Below, piece by piece: positions 32,752 through 40,488 of a stretch of DNA of 64,000 nucleotides (the stretch's first letter is position 1; each line of letters begins with the position of its first letter). Source of the DNA: Halomonas sp. S3-1-1 (GTDB lineage Bacteria; Pseudomonadota; Gammaproteobacteria; Pseudomonadales; Halomonadaceae); NCBI RefSeq assembly GCF_023757625.1, contig NZ_JALGBZ010000004.1, positions 310,001 through 374,000 of the forward strand. The letters are read 5' to 3'. The notes below the pieces were generated by a model. The model had not been told where the DNA came from and made no database searches. It was given only the letters and a program-made list of their open reading frames with translations. The position numbers were made by a program, and so were the translations under genes.

Positions 32752-33138
32752 ATGATTGACCACTACCTAGCCTGCCGGCATGAGTTCGGGGGGCGTGGTC
32801 CAACTGCGTTCGATTGTTGGGGCCTGGTTCGTGATGTGCGCGCCCGCGTTTTCGGGTGGGCGTGGCTACCGAGCTACGGCGCTATCAGAGAAAACGATAA
32901 ACGGGGCCTGACGTCCGCCTGTTGGGCGGAGCGCGAGCGATTTATCGCTGGCCCGGCGGCGCCAGGTGCTATCGCTACCTGCTGGCGGGGCCTTCTGTGC
33001 GTCCATGTCGGTGTCGCCGTCGAGCTTGATGGCCGCCTTGGCGTACTGGATACAAACCCGGAAACCGGCCCGCGCTGGCAATCAATCCGCGCGTTTGAGC
33101 AACAGCACATGCAGGTGATCTACTACCATGACGATTAA
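32752..33138 (+). CDS. NlpC/P60 (C40) tail-tip peptidase
   Basis: 128 residues. Nucleophile Cys22 in FDCWGL and His85 in VHVGVAVE form the catalytic pair of the NlpC/P60 family. Tail-tip enzymes of this kind cut peptidoglycan peptides to open a path for DNA. It overlaps the J-like gene by 11 nt, as expected for lambda K/I/J-type order. Confidence 0.85.
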   Translation: MIDHYLACRHEFGGRGPTAFDCWGLVRDVRARVFGWAWLPSYGAIRENDKRGLTSACWAERERFIAGPAAPGAIATCWRGLLCVHVGVAVELDGRLGVLDTNPETGPRWQSIRAFEQQHMQVIYYHDD

Positions 33139-35782
33139 TGTTTACCCCTCGACGCTTCCCGGAGAGCCGATTGAGCGCCACGAGGTATCAGGTATCAGTC
33201 TCGAGCAATGGCTGTCCGAGAATGCACCTGGCTGCCTTGAGGGTAGCGGCGAGGCACGGCCGATCAGCGCCACGGTTGATTGTCGTGTTGTGCCGCCCAG
33301 CGAGTGGGGAGCGTTGATGCTCGAGCAGGGTATCGATGTCGATCTACGCGTCCAGCCGCAAGGTCTCGAGGGCGCGTTACTCGCAGCGGTTGTCGCGGGC
33401 GTAGTAGCCACTGCCTCCGCGTTTCTGCTAAAACCGAGCATTCCGAACGTCAATAGTCGCGCTGGCTCTAGTCAGGGTTCGCGCTTACTCGAGGTCGGCG
33501 TGCAGGGCAACCAGCCGCGTTTAGGCGACGTAATCCCAGATCAAGCAGGCCGCCGCAAAATTTATCCCGATCTGCTTAGCGCTCCGGTTCGTCGTTTCGT
33601 CAATGGTCGCTCGCAGTCGCTTTATATGCTGTTCTCGCTCGGCCTCGGGCAGTACCAGCGCGACGTGAACGACCTGGCGATTGGCTCAACACCAGTTACG
33701 TCGTTGCCGGGAATCGCGTTTCAGTTTTTTGAGCCCGGCGAGAGTCTGGCTGGCCACCAAGCTGCCGAAAACTGGTTCAATGCGCCCGAGGTGGGCGCGT
33801 CTACCGGCGCAAGCGGCCTTCGCCTGCGCGGTATCAGCACGCAGGACGCCGAGTACGATGCCAGCGGCTCGAGCTCCGGCAATCAGCTAACGCTCAACAA
33901 CTCGCTTCCAAAAACATGGGAGGGAGAAATACGGCTGATTGTTAACCTACGACAAACCGTCACCGTTGGCGGCAATCAGGCCTCACTGTTTGGCGATTTT
34001 ACGCAGCTGTCGCCCGGTATTCTGGTCACGATCTCGGGTGAAACCCTGTCTGGCATCTACCGAGTGCGCAGTGTCAGCGATCTGGGAATGCTGCTCGAGG
34101 ACAGAAATAGCGGCGAGCTAATCGAGAACTTCCCGGTTGGCGATCATATCGTCTTTATCAATCGCTCTAACGTGACGTACTCCATCGTTGATGTTAACGA
34201 GGATGACCGCGTAGTGACGCTGCAGCGTCGTTTGTCGGATGATTCAGTTGACCCGACATGGTCGTCGTTTCCTGATTTATCGTTCACTCAGATCATCGCT
34301 AGACCGAGCGACAAGACGGCGCCGGCGCTTTATACCGGCCCATTCCTTGCCTGCCCTGAACGAGAGAAAACCAGCACGATTGAATGGGATGTTTTTTGCC
34401 CCAACGGTCTTGGCTTCATCAATGATGACGGCAGCATCGGGTACCGCGAGCGCGAAGTAGAGCTTCAATGGCGCGCTTACGGAACCACGGCATGGAACTC
34501 TATTGTTCGCACCATAGGGGGCGATACCCGCGATCAGCTGGGATGGACATTCAAGGAGACGCTGCCGAGTTCAATCACACCCGAGGTTCGCGTTGTGCGC
34601 CGCACGCTCGAAGACACGAGCACCCAAGCGCTGGACAAAATCGAGTGGTACGGGCTGCGCTCTCAACTGCCCCAAGCCAACAGCTATGACGGCGTGAGCA
34701 CGATGATCATGGTCATCAACGGCTCTGATCTGATCGCCGCGCAGACCGAGAACCAGGTGAACCTGATCCAGACTCGCCGCCTACCGGTATGGAGCGGCAG
34801 CGCTTGGATGGGGCTCGAGCCGACCCGCGACATAGCGCCCTGGATTCGTCATATCGCGCAGACCAGCGGGTACACCGATGACGATCTCGATGACGAGCTG
34901 ATTCGCCTCGACGGCGTATGGCGAGCCCGCGGCGACCGGTATGATGACGTAATCAATGATTCGATCACCGTCAAAGAGGCGCTCAATACCGCGTTACGTG
35001 CCGGAATGGCCGAGCTATCCGTTGATCACGGACGTATCGTGCCGGTGCGTGAATCGACGCGCTCTCAGCCTGAGCACATGTACACGCTACAGAACATGCC
35101 GGGCGAGCTGTCCCGCAAATTCACCGGGCCTCGGCCAGAGGACCCCGACGGCATCGACGTTGAATACGTCGACGGCGAGACCTGGACAACAGAGACAGTC
35201 GAGTGCCGTCTTCCCGGCGACCAAGGTTTTCGCTCTCGTAAAGTCGTGCTCGAGGGCGTCACCGACCGCACCCGCGCTTGGCGCATCGGCATGCGCGAGC
35301 GCCGCAGGCTGAAATACCAGCGCTGGGAATACTCATGGGATACGGAGTGCGACGGTTTGAATTCGTCGTTCAAGAGCCTTTGCCGGCTCGCTGACGACGT
35401 GCCGGGTTATGGCCGGTCGGCAATCCTGCTTGACGTTGATGAACGCACCGACGGCGTGCACCTGCTGTCGTCTGAGCCATTCGACTGGTCGGGTGATGAG
35501 CAATACGTCATCGCCTGGCGAATGCCCGACGGCACGGTAGCAGGACCGTTCCCTGCGCAACGCGGCGAGTCAGACGATCACGTTATATCGCAAATGGACG
35601 ACGTGCCGACAATCTACCCAGGCGTTGAGCCGCCGCACCTGCTTTGGGGCACGATGCAGCGCTGGTCATATCTCGCTATCGTCGAGGATGTCGAGCCGCA
35701 GGGTCTTGATAGCGTAACGCTCAAAGCGCTGAACTACGACGCGCGCGTTTATGCTGATGATGATGCTTTCCCGCCAAGCTAA
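33128..35782 (+). CDS. Tail tip / host specificity protein, J-like
   Basis: 884 residues. The N-terminal part (about 1-140) has a hydrophobic stretch (GALLAAVVAGVVATASAFLL), then QGNQPRLGDVIPDQAGRRK, a hallmark of phage tip proteins, then beta-rich domains with fibronectin-like spacing and a C-terminal region likely to contact the receptor. It acts as the central tip/baseplate protein. Next to NlpC/P60 and DUF1833 genes, matching the lambda K-I-J order. Confidence 0.88.
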   Translation: MTINVYPSTLPGEPIERHEVSGISLEQWLSENAPGCLEGSGEARPISATVDCRVVPPSEWGALMLEQGIDVDLRVQPQGLEGALLAAVVAGVVATASAFLLKPSIPNVNSRAGSSQGSRLLEVGVQGNQPRLGDVIPDQAGRRKIYPDLLSAPVRRFVNGRSQSLYMLFSLGLGQYQRDVNDLAIGSTPVTSLPGIAFQFFEPGESLAGHQAAENWFNAPEVGASTGASGLRLRGISTQDAEYDASGSSSGNQLTLNNSLPKTWEGEIRLIVNLRQTVTVGGNQASLFGDFTQLSPGILVTISGETLSGIYRVRSVSDLGMLLEDRNSGELIENFPVGDHIVFINRSNVTYSIVDVNEDDRVVTLQRRLSDDSVDPTWSSFPDLSFTQIIARPSDKTAPALYTGPFLACPEREKTSTIEWDVFCPNGLGFINDDGSIGYREREVELQWRAYGTTAWNSIVRTIGGDTRDQLGWTFKETLPSSITPEVRVVRRTLEDTSTQALDKIEWYGLRSQLPQANSYDGVSTMIMVINGSDLIAAQTENQVNLIQTRRLPVWSGSAWMGLEPTRDIAPWIRHIAQTSGYTDDDLDDELIRLDGVWRARGDRYDDVINDSITVKEALNTALRAGMAELSVDHGRIVPVRESTRSQPEHMYTLQNMPGELSRKFTGPRPEDPDGIDVEYVDGETWTTETVECRLPGDQGFRSRKVVLEGVTDRTRAWRIGMRERRRLKYQRWEYSWDTECDGLNSSFKSLCRLADDVPGYGRSAILLDVDERTDGVHLLSSEPFDWSGDEQYVIAWRMPDGTVAGPFPAQRGESDDHVISQMDDVPTIYPGVEPPHLLWGTMQRWSYLAIVEDVEPQGLDSVTLKALNYDARVYADDDAFPPS

Positions 35783-35797
35783 GCAGCTATTTCTTTG

Positions 35798-35817
35798 CCG
35801 CCTCGAGCGGTTTTTTT
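35798..35817 (+). terminator. Intrinsic terminator after the J-like gene
   Basis: CCGC/GCGG stem with a CTCGA loop and seven T; it ends 33 bp before the next gene. The stem is short, but the T-run is long. Confidence 0.7.
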
Positions 35818-35850
35818 GTGCCCTTAAAACGCCGCCAGGAGCGTCAACCG

Positions 35851-36303
35851 ATGATTTTAGAAGGGACCCTATACAATGCTGGCGGCCCGCTGCCAAGCGT
35901 CAAAATCAAATTTGGCGCGTACAAAACGTCGCTAAACGGCGTGTTGAGAGATTCATCGCACGCGTTTACAACCGGACCCGATGGCAGCTATACGGTCGAA
36001 CTCGAACCCGGTTACTACAACGTCGTGTGGTCGAATAACGGGCGCGAAGAGGCTTTAGGCCAAGTGATCGCCGATGCTGATTCCGTCATGTCGCTGCCGC
36101 AAGCCCTTGAAGCGTCGCCTACACCAATTACCGATGAGCGCGCCCAAGGCTTGGTCGAGCAAATTCTGGCGACTAAAGCTGAGGTACAGCGGCTGGCCGA
36201 TCAAGCGGAGCAGAGTGAAAAGAACGCGGCGCAGGCGGCGACTGATGCTCTAAACGCGATTATGGTGCCCATCTTCGATGAGATGAATGGAGTGAAAATC
36301 TGA
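35851..36303 (+). CDS. Prophage tail fiber, N-terminal-type protein
   Basis: 150 residues from the ATG at 35851 (AGGAG). A beta-sandwich-like N-terminal domain (LEGTLYNAGGPLPSVKIKFG, GPDGSYTVELEPGYYNV) as in the lambdoid side tail fiber N-terminal family, followed by a short coiled coil. It probably anchors the distal fiber protein encoded next (1-nt overlap). Confidence 0.72.
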   Translation: MILEGTLYNAGGPLPSVKIKFGAYKTSLNGVLRDSSHAFTTGPDGSYTVELEPGYYNVVWSNNGREEALGQVIADADSVMSLPQALEASPTPITDERAQGLVEQILATKAEVQRLADQAEQSEKNAAQAATDALNAIMVPIFDEMNGVKI

Positions 36304-37193
36304 TGGGAACTCTCAAAGAGAAATCAGATTACACGAGAGAAGCTCTTGTTCGACTCCGCGAGCTGGTCAACGAAAGTCGGGTTGAGCGTGGCGGAGATCC
36401 ATTCCCGCTCGACGCGCCGCTGAAAGAAGTCGTTGAAGCCGTTCAGCCCGGCGCCCCGATTGAGTCTAAGCTGACAACGCAACAGGTCAATGAGTTGCTG
36501 TTCTCAAACGGAGAAACGGGCGGGCACTGCGTATCAATGCCAGTAGTTAATGGCATACAGGTCCTTTGGCAAGATGCAGCCGGCACTATTCCCGTCCTGT
36601 CACCCGGAGACCCGATAGGCTTGCGTGTTGACACAACAGGCAATGGCTACGATCAGTGGCAGGATATTAGCTCAAGAAGACCAATCTGGCGTCAGGACGC
36701 TGACGGTGTTGGCTATATCGACACAACTGATGCGGGCACTTGGTTTAATTTTACGCCGATCAATCTCGACAACGGCTGCATGTTCATCGCCGGCCAGCAA
36801 ACTGGTGGCAGCGGCCAGATGACGCTTCTCGGTGGCAACACGCTCGGCTACATCCGTCTGCGTAGCGATAGCGTGTTCGGCAAGAACGATGCCAGTTCCG
36901 AGCGGTTTATCGCTGCGCCGACTCCCCTCGGGCTGAATGATGCGCCTGCCTTACGAGTCAACATCAATTCCGGCATTCTCCGCGCGCGCAGATCTGACAG
37001 CACGATTGAGCATTACAACACTGCGCCGGCGCGCTCAAACGGGCTCGCTAATGCTCAGCACCTGTACATCTATGGGCCCAGCTCAGGGTCTTACGTCACA
37101 ATGCACGACTACGGCATCATTCTTCGTGAGCAGCAAGTCGACACGGCGCTGGAGCAATCTGTTTTGAACTATCTAGCGGGGCTAAGATCATGA
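36303..37193 (+). CDS. Distal tail fiber protein
   Basis: 296 residues. N-terminal helical region, then a concanavalin-like beta domain (about 70-296): TPINLDNGCMFIAGQQTG, LYIYGPSSGSYVTMHDYGII. The variable C-terminal part likely binds the receptor. Tightly packed between the fiber-anchor gene and the gene after it. Confidence 0.68.
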   Translation: MGTLKEKSDYTREALVRLRELVNESRVERGGDPFPLDAPLKEVVEAVQPGAPIESKLTTQQVNELLFSNGETGGHCVSMPVVNGIQVLWQDAAGTIPVLSPGDPIGLRVDTTGNGYDQWQDISSRRPIWRQDADGVGYIDTTDAGTWFNFTPINLDNGCMFIAGQQTGGSGQMTLLGGNTLGYIRLRSDSVFGKNDASSERFIAAPTPLGLNDAPALRVNINSGILRARRSDSTIEHYNTAPARSNGLANAQHLYIYGPSSGSYVTMHDYGIILREQQVDTALEQSVLNYLAGLRS

Positions 37194-37579
37194 GCACCGC
37201 GTACACGCTGCGCGTCACGATAGCTGTGCCTGAGGCATTTATCGCAGATGCGAACCAGCTTGCCTTGTGCCTGGGCGAGTCAAGATCTGACGATCAAACA
37301 TTTGGCCCTCTTATGCACCAAGACACGGCGGGCAACCACTACAGCGTCGCATCTACAGTAGTCAAACCGGCATTTATCGAGCTGGCTGGGGCAAGTCTGG
37401 TGCCGACGCCCACCTTAAATGTGGACATTGAAGCCGCCGAGCGAGCCCGATCGCTCTTAGCGATCAATGTTGGCAATGTAAGCCCTGGGAAAATCACTGT
37501 GGCCATGGGTAATCGGCTGGATGCAGTGAGAGACCACCTCGATCAACTGGGGCTGGCGCCGATTGATTTGCTACGCTAG
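37190..37579 (+). CDS. Phage fiber-associated protein of unknown function
   Basis: 129 residues with 4-nt overlap with the fiber gene. No motif recognised. By position it could be a fiber chaperone or a small capsid-exposed protein. It is the last rightward phage gene; the next genes are on the other strand and converge on it with overlapping stops. Confidence 0.55.
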   Translation: MSTAYTLRVTIAVPEAFIADANQLALCLGESRSDDQTFGPLMHQDTAGNHYSVASTVVKPAFIELAGASLVPTPTLNVDIEAAERARSLLAINVGNVSPGKITVAMGNRLDAVRDHLDQLGLAPIDLLR

Positions 37580-37854
37580 AAGGGTGCCGGGCGTACGATC
37601 ATACCGACGCTGCCTGAGTTCGCACGCCGCCACACTCCGGCTGTCCTTAAGTCCTCCCGCTGTACAACGTAAGCGATTGTGCCCGGCGTCGAAGAGTCGC
37701 CCGGCAGGTTTTCGCTCCAGCACCGGCCGCTATAAAGCTTGCCAGCCTGAATGATGTGGAACTCGATCAGGCCTCGCGGCAGGCGAGCGCCGGTGAATTT
37801 TCGCCAGCCGCAGCGCTCGAGGCGCTTGCGCCACTGGATCGACTCATAGCTCAT
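37576..37854 (-). CDS. Reverse-strand phage protein of unknown function
   Basis: 92 residues (MSYESIQWRKRLERCGWRKF...). The C-terminal part (IAYVVQREDLRTAGVWRR) looks like a beta-rich fold. Last gene of the leftward cassette that begins at 38379. Function unknown. Confidence 0.5.
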   Translation of the reverse strand: MSYESIQWRKRLERCGWRKFTGARLPRGLIEFHIIQAGKLYSGRCWSENLPGDSSTPGTIAYVVQREDLRTAGVWRRANSGSVGMIVRPAPF

Positions 37855-37880
37855 ATTAAATCAGCTGGCCGAAATAGCAC

Positions 37881-38132
37881 TTAGAGACCAATAATCCAGA
37901 GGATGACTGCAGCGACAACAGCAGTAATGATTGCAAAAGGCATCTTTAAAAACTCCCATCGAAGCTTCGACTTTATGCCTTCTGTTTTAGATCCTCGTCG
38001 ATTCCTTTTTATCTCTCCGAAACTAGAACCTCGATCTTTTAGCAGCGTACCCGATTCGGTTTCATTGTCGTTAAACTTTTCGACTTGAGAATTACTAAGG
38101 TCAAACATGGATTGCTCGTCTTTATCTTTCAT
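37881..38132 (-). CDS. Small C-terminally anchored membrane protein
   Basis: 83 residues from the ATG at 38132 (a longer start at 38159 lacks a ribosome-binding site). A charged soluble part is followed by one C-terminal membrane helix (AIITAVVAAVILWIIGL), a tail-anchored topology. It overlaps the stop of the beta-helix-like gene by 11 nt. Function unknown. Confidence 0.55.
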   Translation of the reverse strand: MKDKDEQSMFDLSNSQVEKFNDNETESGTLLKDRGSSFGEIKRNRRGSKTEGIKSKLRWEFLKMPFAIITAVVAAVILWIIGL

Positions 38133-38379
38133 GTATTGCCCTATTAATAGCATTTGCAAGTGGTGTTAGCTGAAGGCTTCTAGACTTTATCCGCTTGTTA
38201 TTAGTAGCTACGATCCCAGTCGAATGGATTGCGCGATATAAAGTACCAGAACCTATAATCTCGTTGCCAACCACCTGAGTACCGTGAGACCCAATGTCTT
38301 CTATCCCGCACTCAACCCCTTGGAATGAGCAATTTATCATCTGTGCATCAAAACAGTTTTCAAAAACCACGCCCTTCAT
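38122..38379 (-). CDS. Short beta-helix-like protein, possibly phase-variable
   Basis: 85 residues. GVVFENCFDAQMINCSFQ and IEDIGSHGTQVVGNEIIG show the repeating short strands of a right-handed parallel beta-helix (pectate-lyase type), as in tailspikes and surface polysaccharide-acting proteins; the length covers only two or three coils, so it may be a relic. The ATG is preceded by a G9 tract that forms its ribosome-binding site. An upstream ATG at 38413 would join this frame if the tract had eight G instead of nine. Confidence 0.5.
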   Translation of the reverse strand: MKGVVFENCFDAQMINCSFQGVECGIEDIGSHGTQVVGNEIIGSGTLYRAIHSTGIVATNNKRIKSRSLQLTPLANAINRAIHER

Positions 38380-38380
38380 A

Positions 38381-38389
38381 CCCCCCCCC
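38381..38389 (-). repeat. G9 homopolymer in a ribosome-binding site
   Basis: Nine C on the plus strand, read as G9 on the minus strand, 1 nt before the ATG of the beta-helix-like gene. Tract slippage would change Shine-Dalgarno spacing and also shift the frame from an upstream ATG (38413) into this gene. Homopolymer tracts of this length are typical phase-variation sites and are rare by chance. Confidence 0.7.
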
Positions 38390-38421
38390 TGATGATCCCT
38401 GATTCCTAAACATACGCCTGA

Positions 38422-39318
38422 TTAACGACAGATCGACTCACAAGGTACCCCATCATTATCACCGTCCAAGCGCCCGTTCCCGCATTGCAGAAGATGAAAA
38501 TAGGACTCGTTACACGAGCTCATCTGGCCACAGGTTTTGCGTGTGTCGCAACTGAAGCTAGGCAGGGCGCCGGCAGTCGACGAACGATTCTCTAGCACTA
38601 AGGGTGGTGTGACGATTCCCCGAGCCGTCGGCAGGTCTTCATTGGAAACGTAAGTATTACCGTTACCCTGAATTGCCGCAATTCGCCGATTACGCTCAAT
38701 CTCCCAGTCGTCGACAGGATCCTGGTTCGCCCAAGCAGTAAATAGTTGCTGCTGCTGTCGGCTGATCTCAATGCCGTAAGTGTCACGCATGTACCAGTAC
38801 GTGCGCGCTATATCGCCGCGGCGATGTGGCGGCGGCTGGAACGCGCGTTCATCAAATGACACTGCGATATCACAGGCCCCGTATTCATGAACTGGCGAGT
38901 TGACCATCGCGAACCGCATGTTCGAGCGGTCGCCGTTCACTTCACCGATCGCCGGGACCAGGTTATGCAGATCCGCCTCCATCATCCGGAATACGAGATC
39001 CGTTCGCCGGCAGTTGTCGCGCCCGCCCTCTTGCCAACACTGTCGTTGTCGGCCGAAATCATACGCGGGCATGACGTGCTCCCACTCGATCCGGTTCGCC
39101 CGCGCCGGTTGCTTTCGAATCTGGTACCCGCACGACTCGAGTTCTGGCCCTTCCTCGAAACTGAACTCGCACCCACAATAGAAAGTGGCGTTCTGGTCGT
39201 GATAGATCTGCTGCTCGGCGAGGCGCTTGGCCGCGCTGAAGGATGACGGTGGGCTGGCCTCAGCAGTTGCAGCCAAGCAGAGAATAGCTGCAGTCAGCAA
39301 CGCAAAGACCTTCATCAT
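38422..39318 (-). CDS. Secreted EndA-family nuclease with Excalibur domain
   Basis: 298 residues from the ATG at 39318. A signal peptide (about 1-22) is followed by an endonuclease I domain with the His-metal core RIEWEHVMPAYDFGRQRQCW and the DLHNLVPAIGEVNGDRSN segment. A C-terminal Excalibur-type calcium-binding motif (DGDNDGVPCESIC) ends it. It would be exported and cut DNA outside the cytoplasm. It is the last gene before the attachment site and runs leftward, away from it, so it is a likely lysogenic-conversion gene. Confidence 0.82.
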   Translation of the reverse strand: MMKVFALLTAAILCLAATAEASPPSSFSAAKRLAEQQIYHDQNATFYCGCEFSFEEGPELESCGYQIRKQPARANRIEWEHVMPAYDFGRQRQCWQEGGRDNCRRTDLVFRMMEADLHNLVPAIGEVNGDRSNMRFAMVNSPVHEYGACDIAVSFDERAFQPPPHRRGDIARTYWYMRDTYGIEISRQQQQLFTAWANQDPVDDWEIERNRRIAAIQGNGNTYVSNEDLPTARGIVTPPLVLENRSSTAGALPSFSCDTRKTCGQMSSCNESYFHLLQCGNGRLDGDNDGVPCESICR

Positions 39319-39520
39319 CACCCTACTCCCTCTTCACTCAATCGAACCTGATATGCCTCGAGCATATCGCGTTCAACTGCGTGACGACATTGTGCGCGCG
39401 AAGAACGCGGCGGCGTAACATATCGCACGTTTTGCGCTGTATTGATCTAGAAATCACGCTGCACCCGGCATCTAAAATCAATGAATTCAGCTAGTTATTG
39501 TGATACTGGCTATAGCTCTG
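39319..39520. other. Gene-free phage end next to the attachment site
   Basis: Nothing recognisable is encoded. The short plus-strand frame at 39227-39418 is in the shadow of the nuclease gene. A+T content rises toward the tRNA-Ser fragment, as usual at prophage termini. Confidence 0.5.
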
Positions 39521-39583
39521 CGGTCTTGAAAACCGGCATAGGTTAATAGCCTATCCAGGGTTCGAATCCCTGTCCCTCCGCCA
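39521..39583 (+). tRNA. 3' half of tRNA-Ser(TGA): prophage attachment site (attR)
   Basis: From the anticodon stem onward the tRNA is intact: CGGT-CTTGAAA-ACCG with anticodon TGA, a long class II variable arm (ATAGG/CCTAT), T arm CAGGG-TTCGAAT-CCCTG, acceptor strand TCCCTCC, discriminator G and CCA. The 5' half (acceptor, D arm) is missing; upstream sequence is unrelated and the base at 39520 breaks the anticodon stem. This is the pattern left when a phage integrates into a tRNA gene and rebuilds it at the far end. Confidence 0.88.
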
Positions 39584-39591
39584 CTTATACT

Positions 39592-39622
39592 GGGGAATCA
39601 GCTACTTGGCTGGTTCCCTTTT
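39592..39622 (+). terminator. Terminator downstream of the tRNA-Ser fragment
   Basis: Imperfect stem GGGAA-T-CAGC / GGCTG-G-TTCCC followed by five T. It is likely the native terminator of the original tRNA-Ser gene, now left at the right junction. Confidence 0.7.
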
Positions 39623-39648
39623 TAGTTTCTAGCCTTCCAAAAATGCCA

Positions 39649-39684
39649 AAAGTATAACCAGGGGAACACCTGCCGTTATACTTT
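39649..39684. repeat. Inverted repeat just outside the attachment site
   Basis: Perfect 10-bp arms AAAGTATAAC and GTTATACTTT around a 16-nt loop that itself has CAGG/CCTG arms. No T-run follows. It could be an mRNA hairpin, a protein-binding site or a relic of another element. The rest of 39685-39874 shows no gene. Confidence 0.4.
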
Positions 39685-39874
39685 CTGAGCCAGACCAGTG
39701 CACTTTGGCACAAAATTAGACTAAAGCACTGGTTGTTACAGTGTTTTCAGCTCCTGCTTTTACCCCATCTCTGTTTAGCCTCGCTTGCGTTGGAGCTGCC
39801 TAATATCGCCACGCTTAAAGCCGCCCACGACTTGGGCTATCCATGGCGCTTTTTGATTTATGTATGGAGGAAAT

Positions 39875-40291
39875 ATGCTGAAGAAATGCCTGCTTGGCTC
39901 ATTGCTTGTAGCGGCTTCTCTACCAGCCGGGGCCTTTGAGGTTAAACCTGGCCTATGGGAAACAACGGTCACGATCGAAAGCGAAGTGCCTCCAGAAGTA
40001 CAGCAAGGAACCTACATCGAACACCAATGTATTACCGTGGAGGAAGCGCAGGATTTTGAGCCCACTATAAGACAACACTTCTCTGAAGAAGGCTTTCAAG
40101 AAATCGATATCTCGGATGATACGGACACGCTGGAAGTTAAAGCCTCAAAGTCCACGCCTGATTTGAATGTCGATATCGCTATATCGTCAACACGGCATAG
40201 CGGTAAACATTTCTCAACGAGAACTCACGTCACAAACGTCGACACCATGATCTCATCGCAAGAGAGCCATTGGGTTTCAGAAGACTGTTAA
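39875..40291 (+). CDS. Exported DUF3617 protein
   Basis: 138 residues from the ATG at 39875 (GGAGG before it). Signal peptide (about 1-22, MLKKCLLGSLLVAASLPAGA), then FEVKPGLWETTVTIE, the hallmark opening of DUF3617 periplasmic proteins, and two conserved-looking Cys near CITVEE and the C-terminus that may form a disulfide. Function of the family unknown. First chromosomal gene right of the junction. Confidence 0.7.
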   Translation: MLKKCLLGSLLVAASLPAGAFEVKPGLWETTVTIESEVPPEVQQGTYIEHQCITVEEAQDFEPTIRQHFSEEGFQEIDISDDTDTLEVKASKSTPDLNVDIAISSTRHSGKHFSTRTHVTNVDTMISSQESHWVSEDC

Positions 40292-40447
40292 CCCAGTCAG
40301 CGCCTCCATTAAAGGCCGCCCATTGAAGTGGCTGTTTTAATGCCTGTTATTCGCCTAATCCAATTTTTAGGATATTCGCAGCGTCCTACCCGAACGCTGG
40401 GTCACTATTCTGAGTCAGGCGCCAGCATCGGCCAGGGGTAACCAAGG

Positions 40448-40471
40448 AAAAAAGCCAGGCTCTCGCTGGCT
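40448..40471 (-). terminator. Leftward terminator
   Basis: Minus-strand hairpin AGCCAG/CTGGCT followed by six T, 18 bp downstream of the stop of the small exported protein gene. The interval 40292-40447 between the two convergent genes holds nothing else I can support. Confidence 0.75.
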
Positions 40472-40488
40472 GCTAGCGACTCGTTCGC

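Larger units (their letters stand above)
1..39583. mobile_element. Lambda-like siphovirus prophage, right part (left end outside window)
   Basis: Continuous phage gene order: recombination, immunity (cI/cro/CII), replication, nin-like genes, lysis, terminase, head, tail, fibers. No sheath or baseplate genes are seen, and there is a 1073-residue tape measure and a J-like tip protein, so the tail is long and non-contractile. The right boundary is the 3' half of a tRNA-Ser gene at 39521-39583. The integrase and the reconstituted tRNA gene are expected left of base 1. Every structural gene I read is open and uninterrupted, so the element could be intact, but the missing left end prevents a firm statement. 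Confidence 0.93.

Noticed and set aside
39227..39418. Plus-strand frame over the nuclease start
   Set aside because: Shadow of the EndA-like gene on the other strand; no Shine-Dalgarno.
1..39583. Search for an integrase or transposase in the prophage part
   Set aside because: None found in the window; the integrase is expected left of base 1, and no insertion sequence was seen.
39521..39583. Complete tRNA-Ser gene
   Set aside because: Acceptor 5' strand and D arm are absent upstream; only the 3' half is present.
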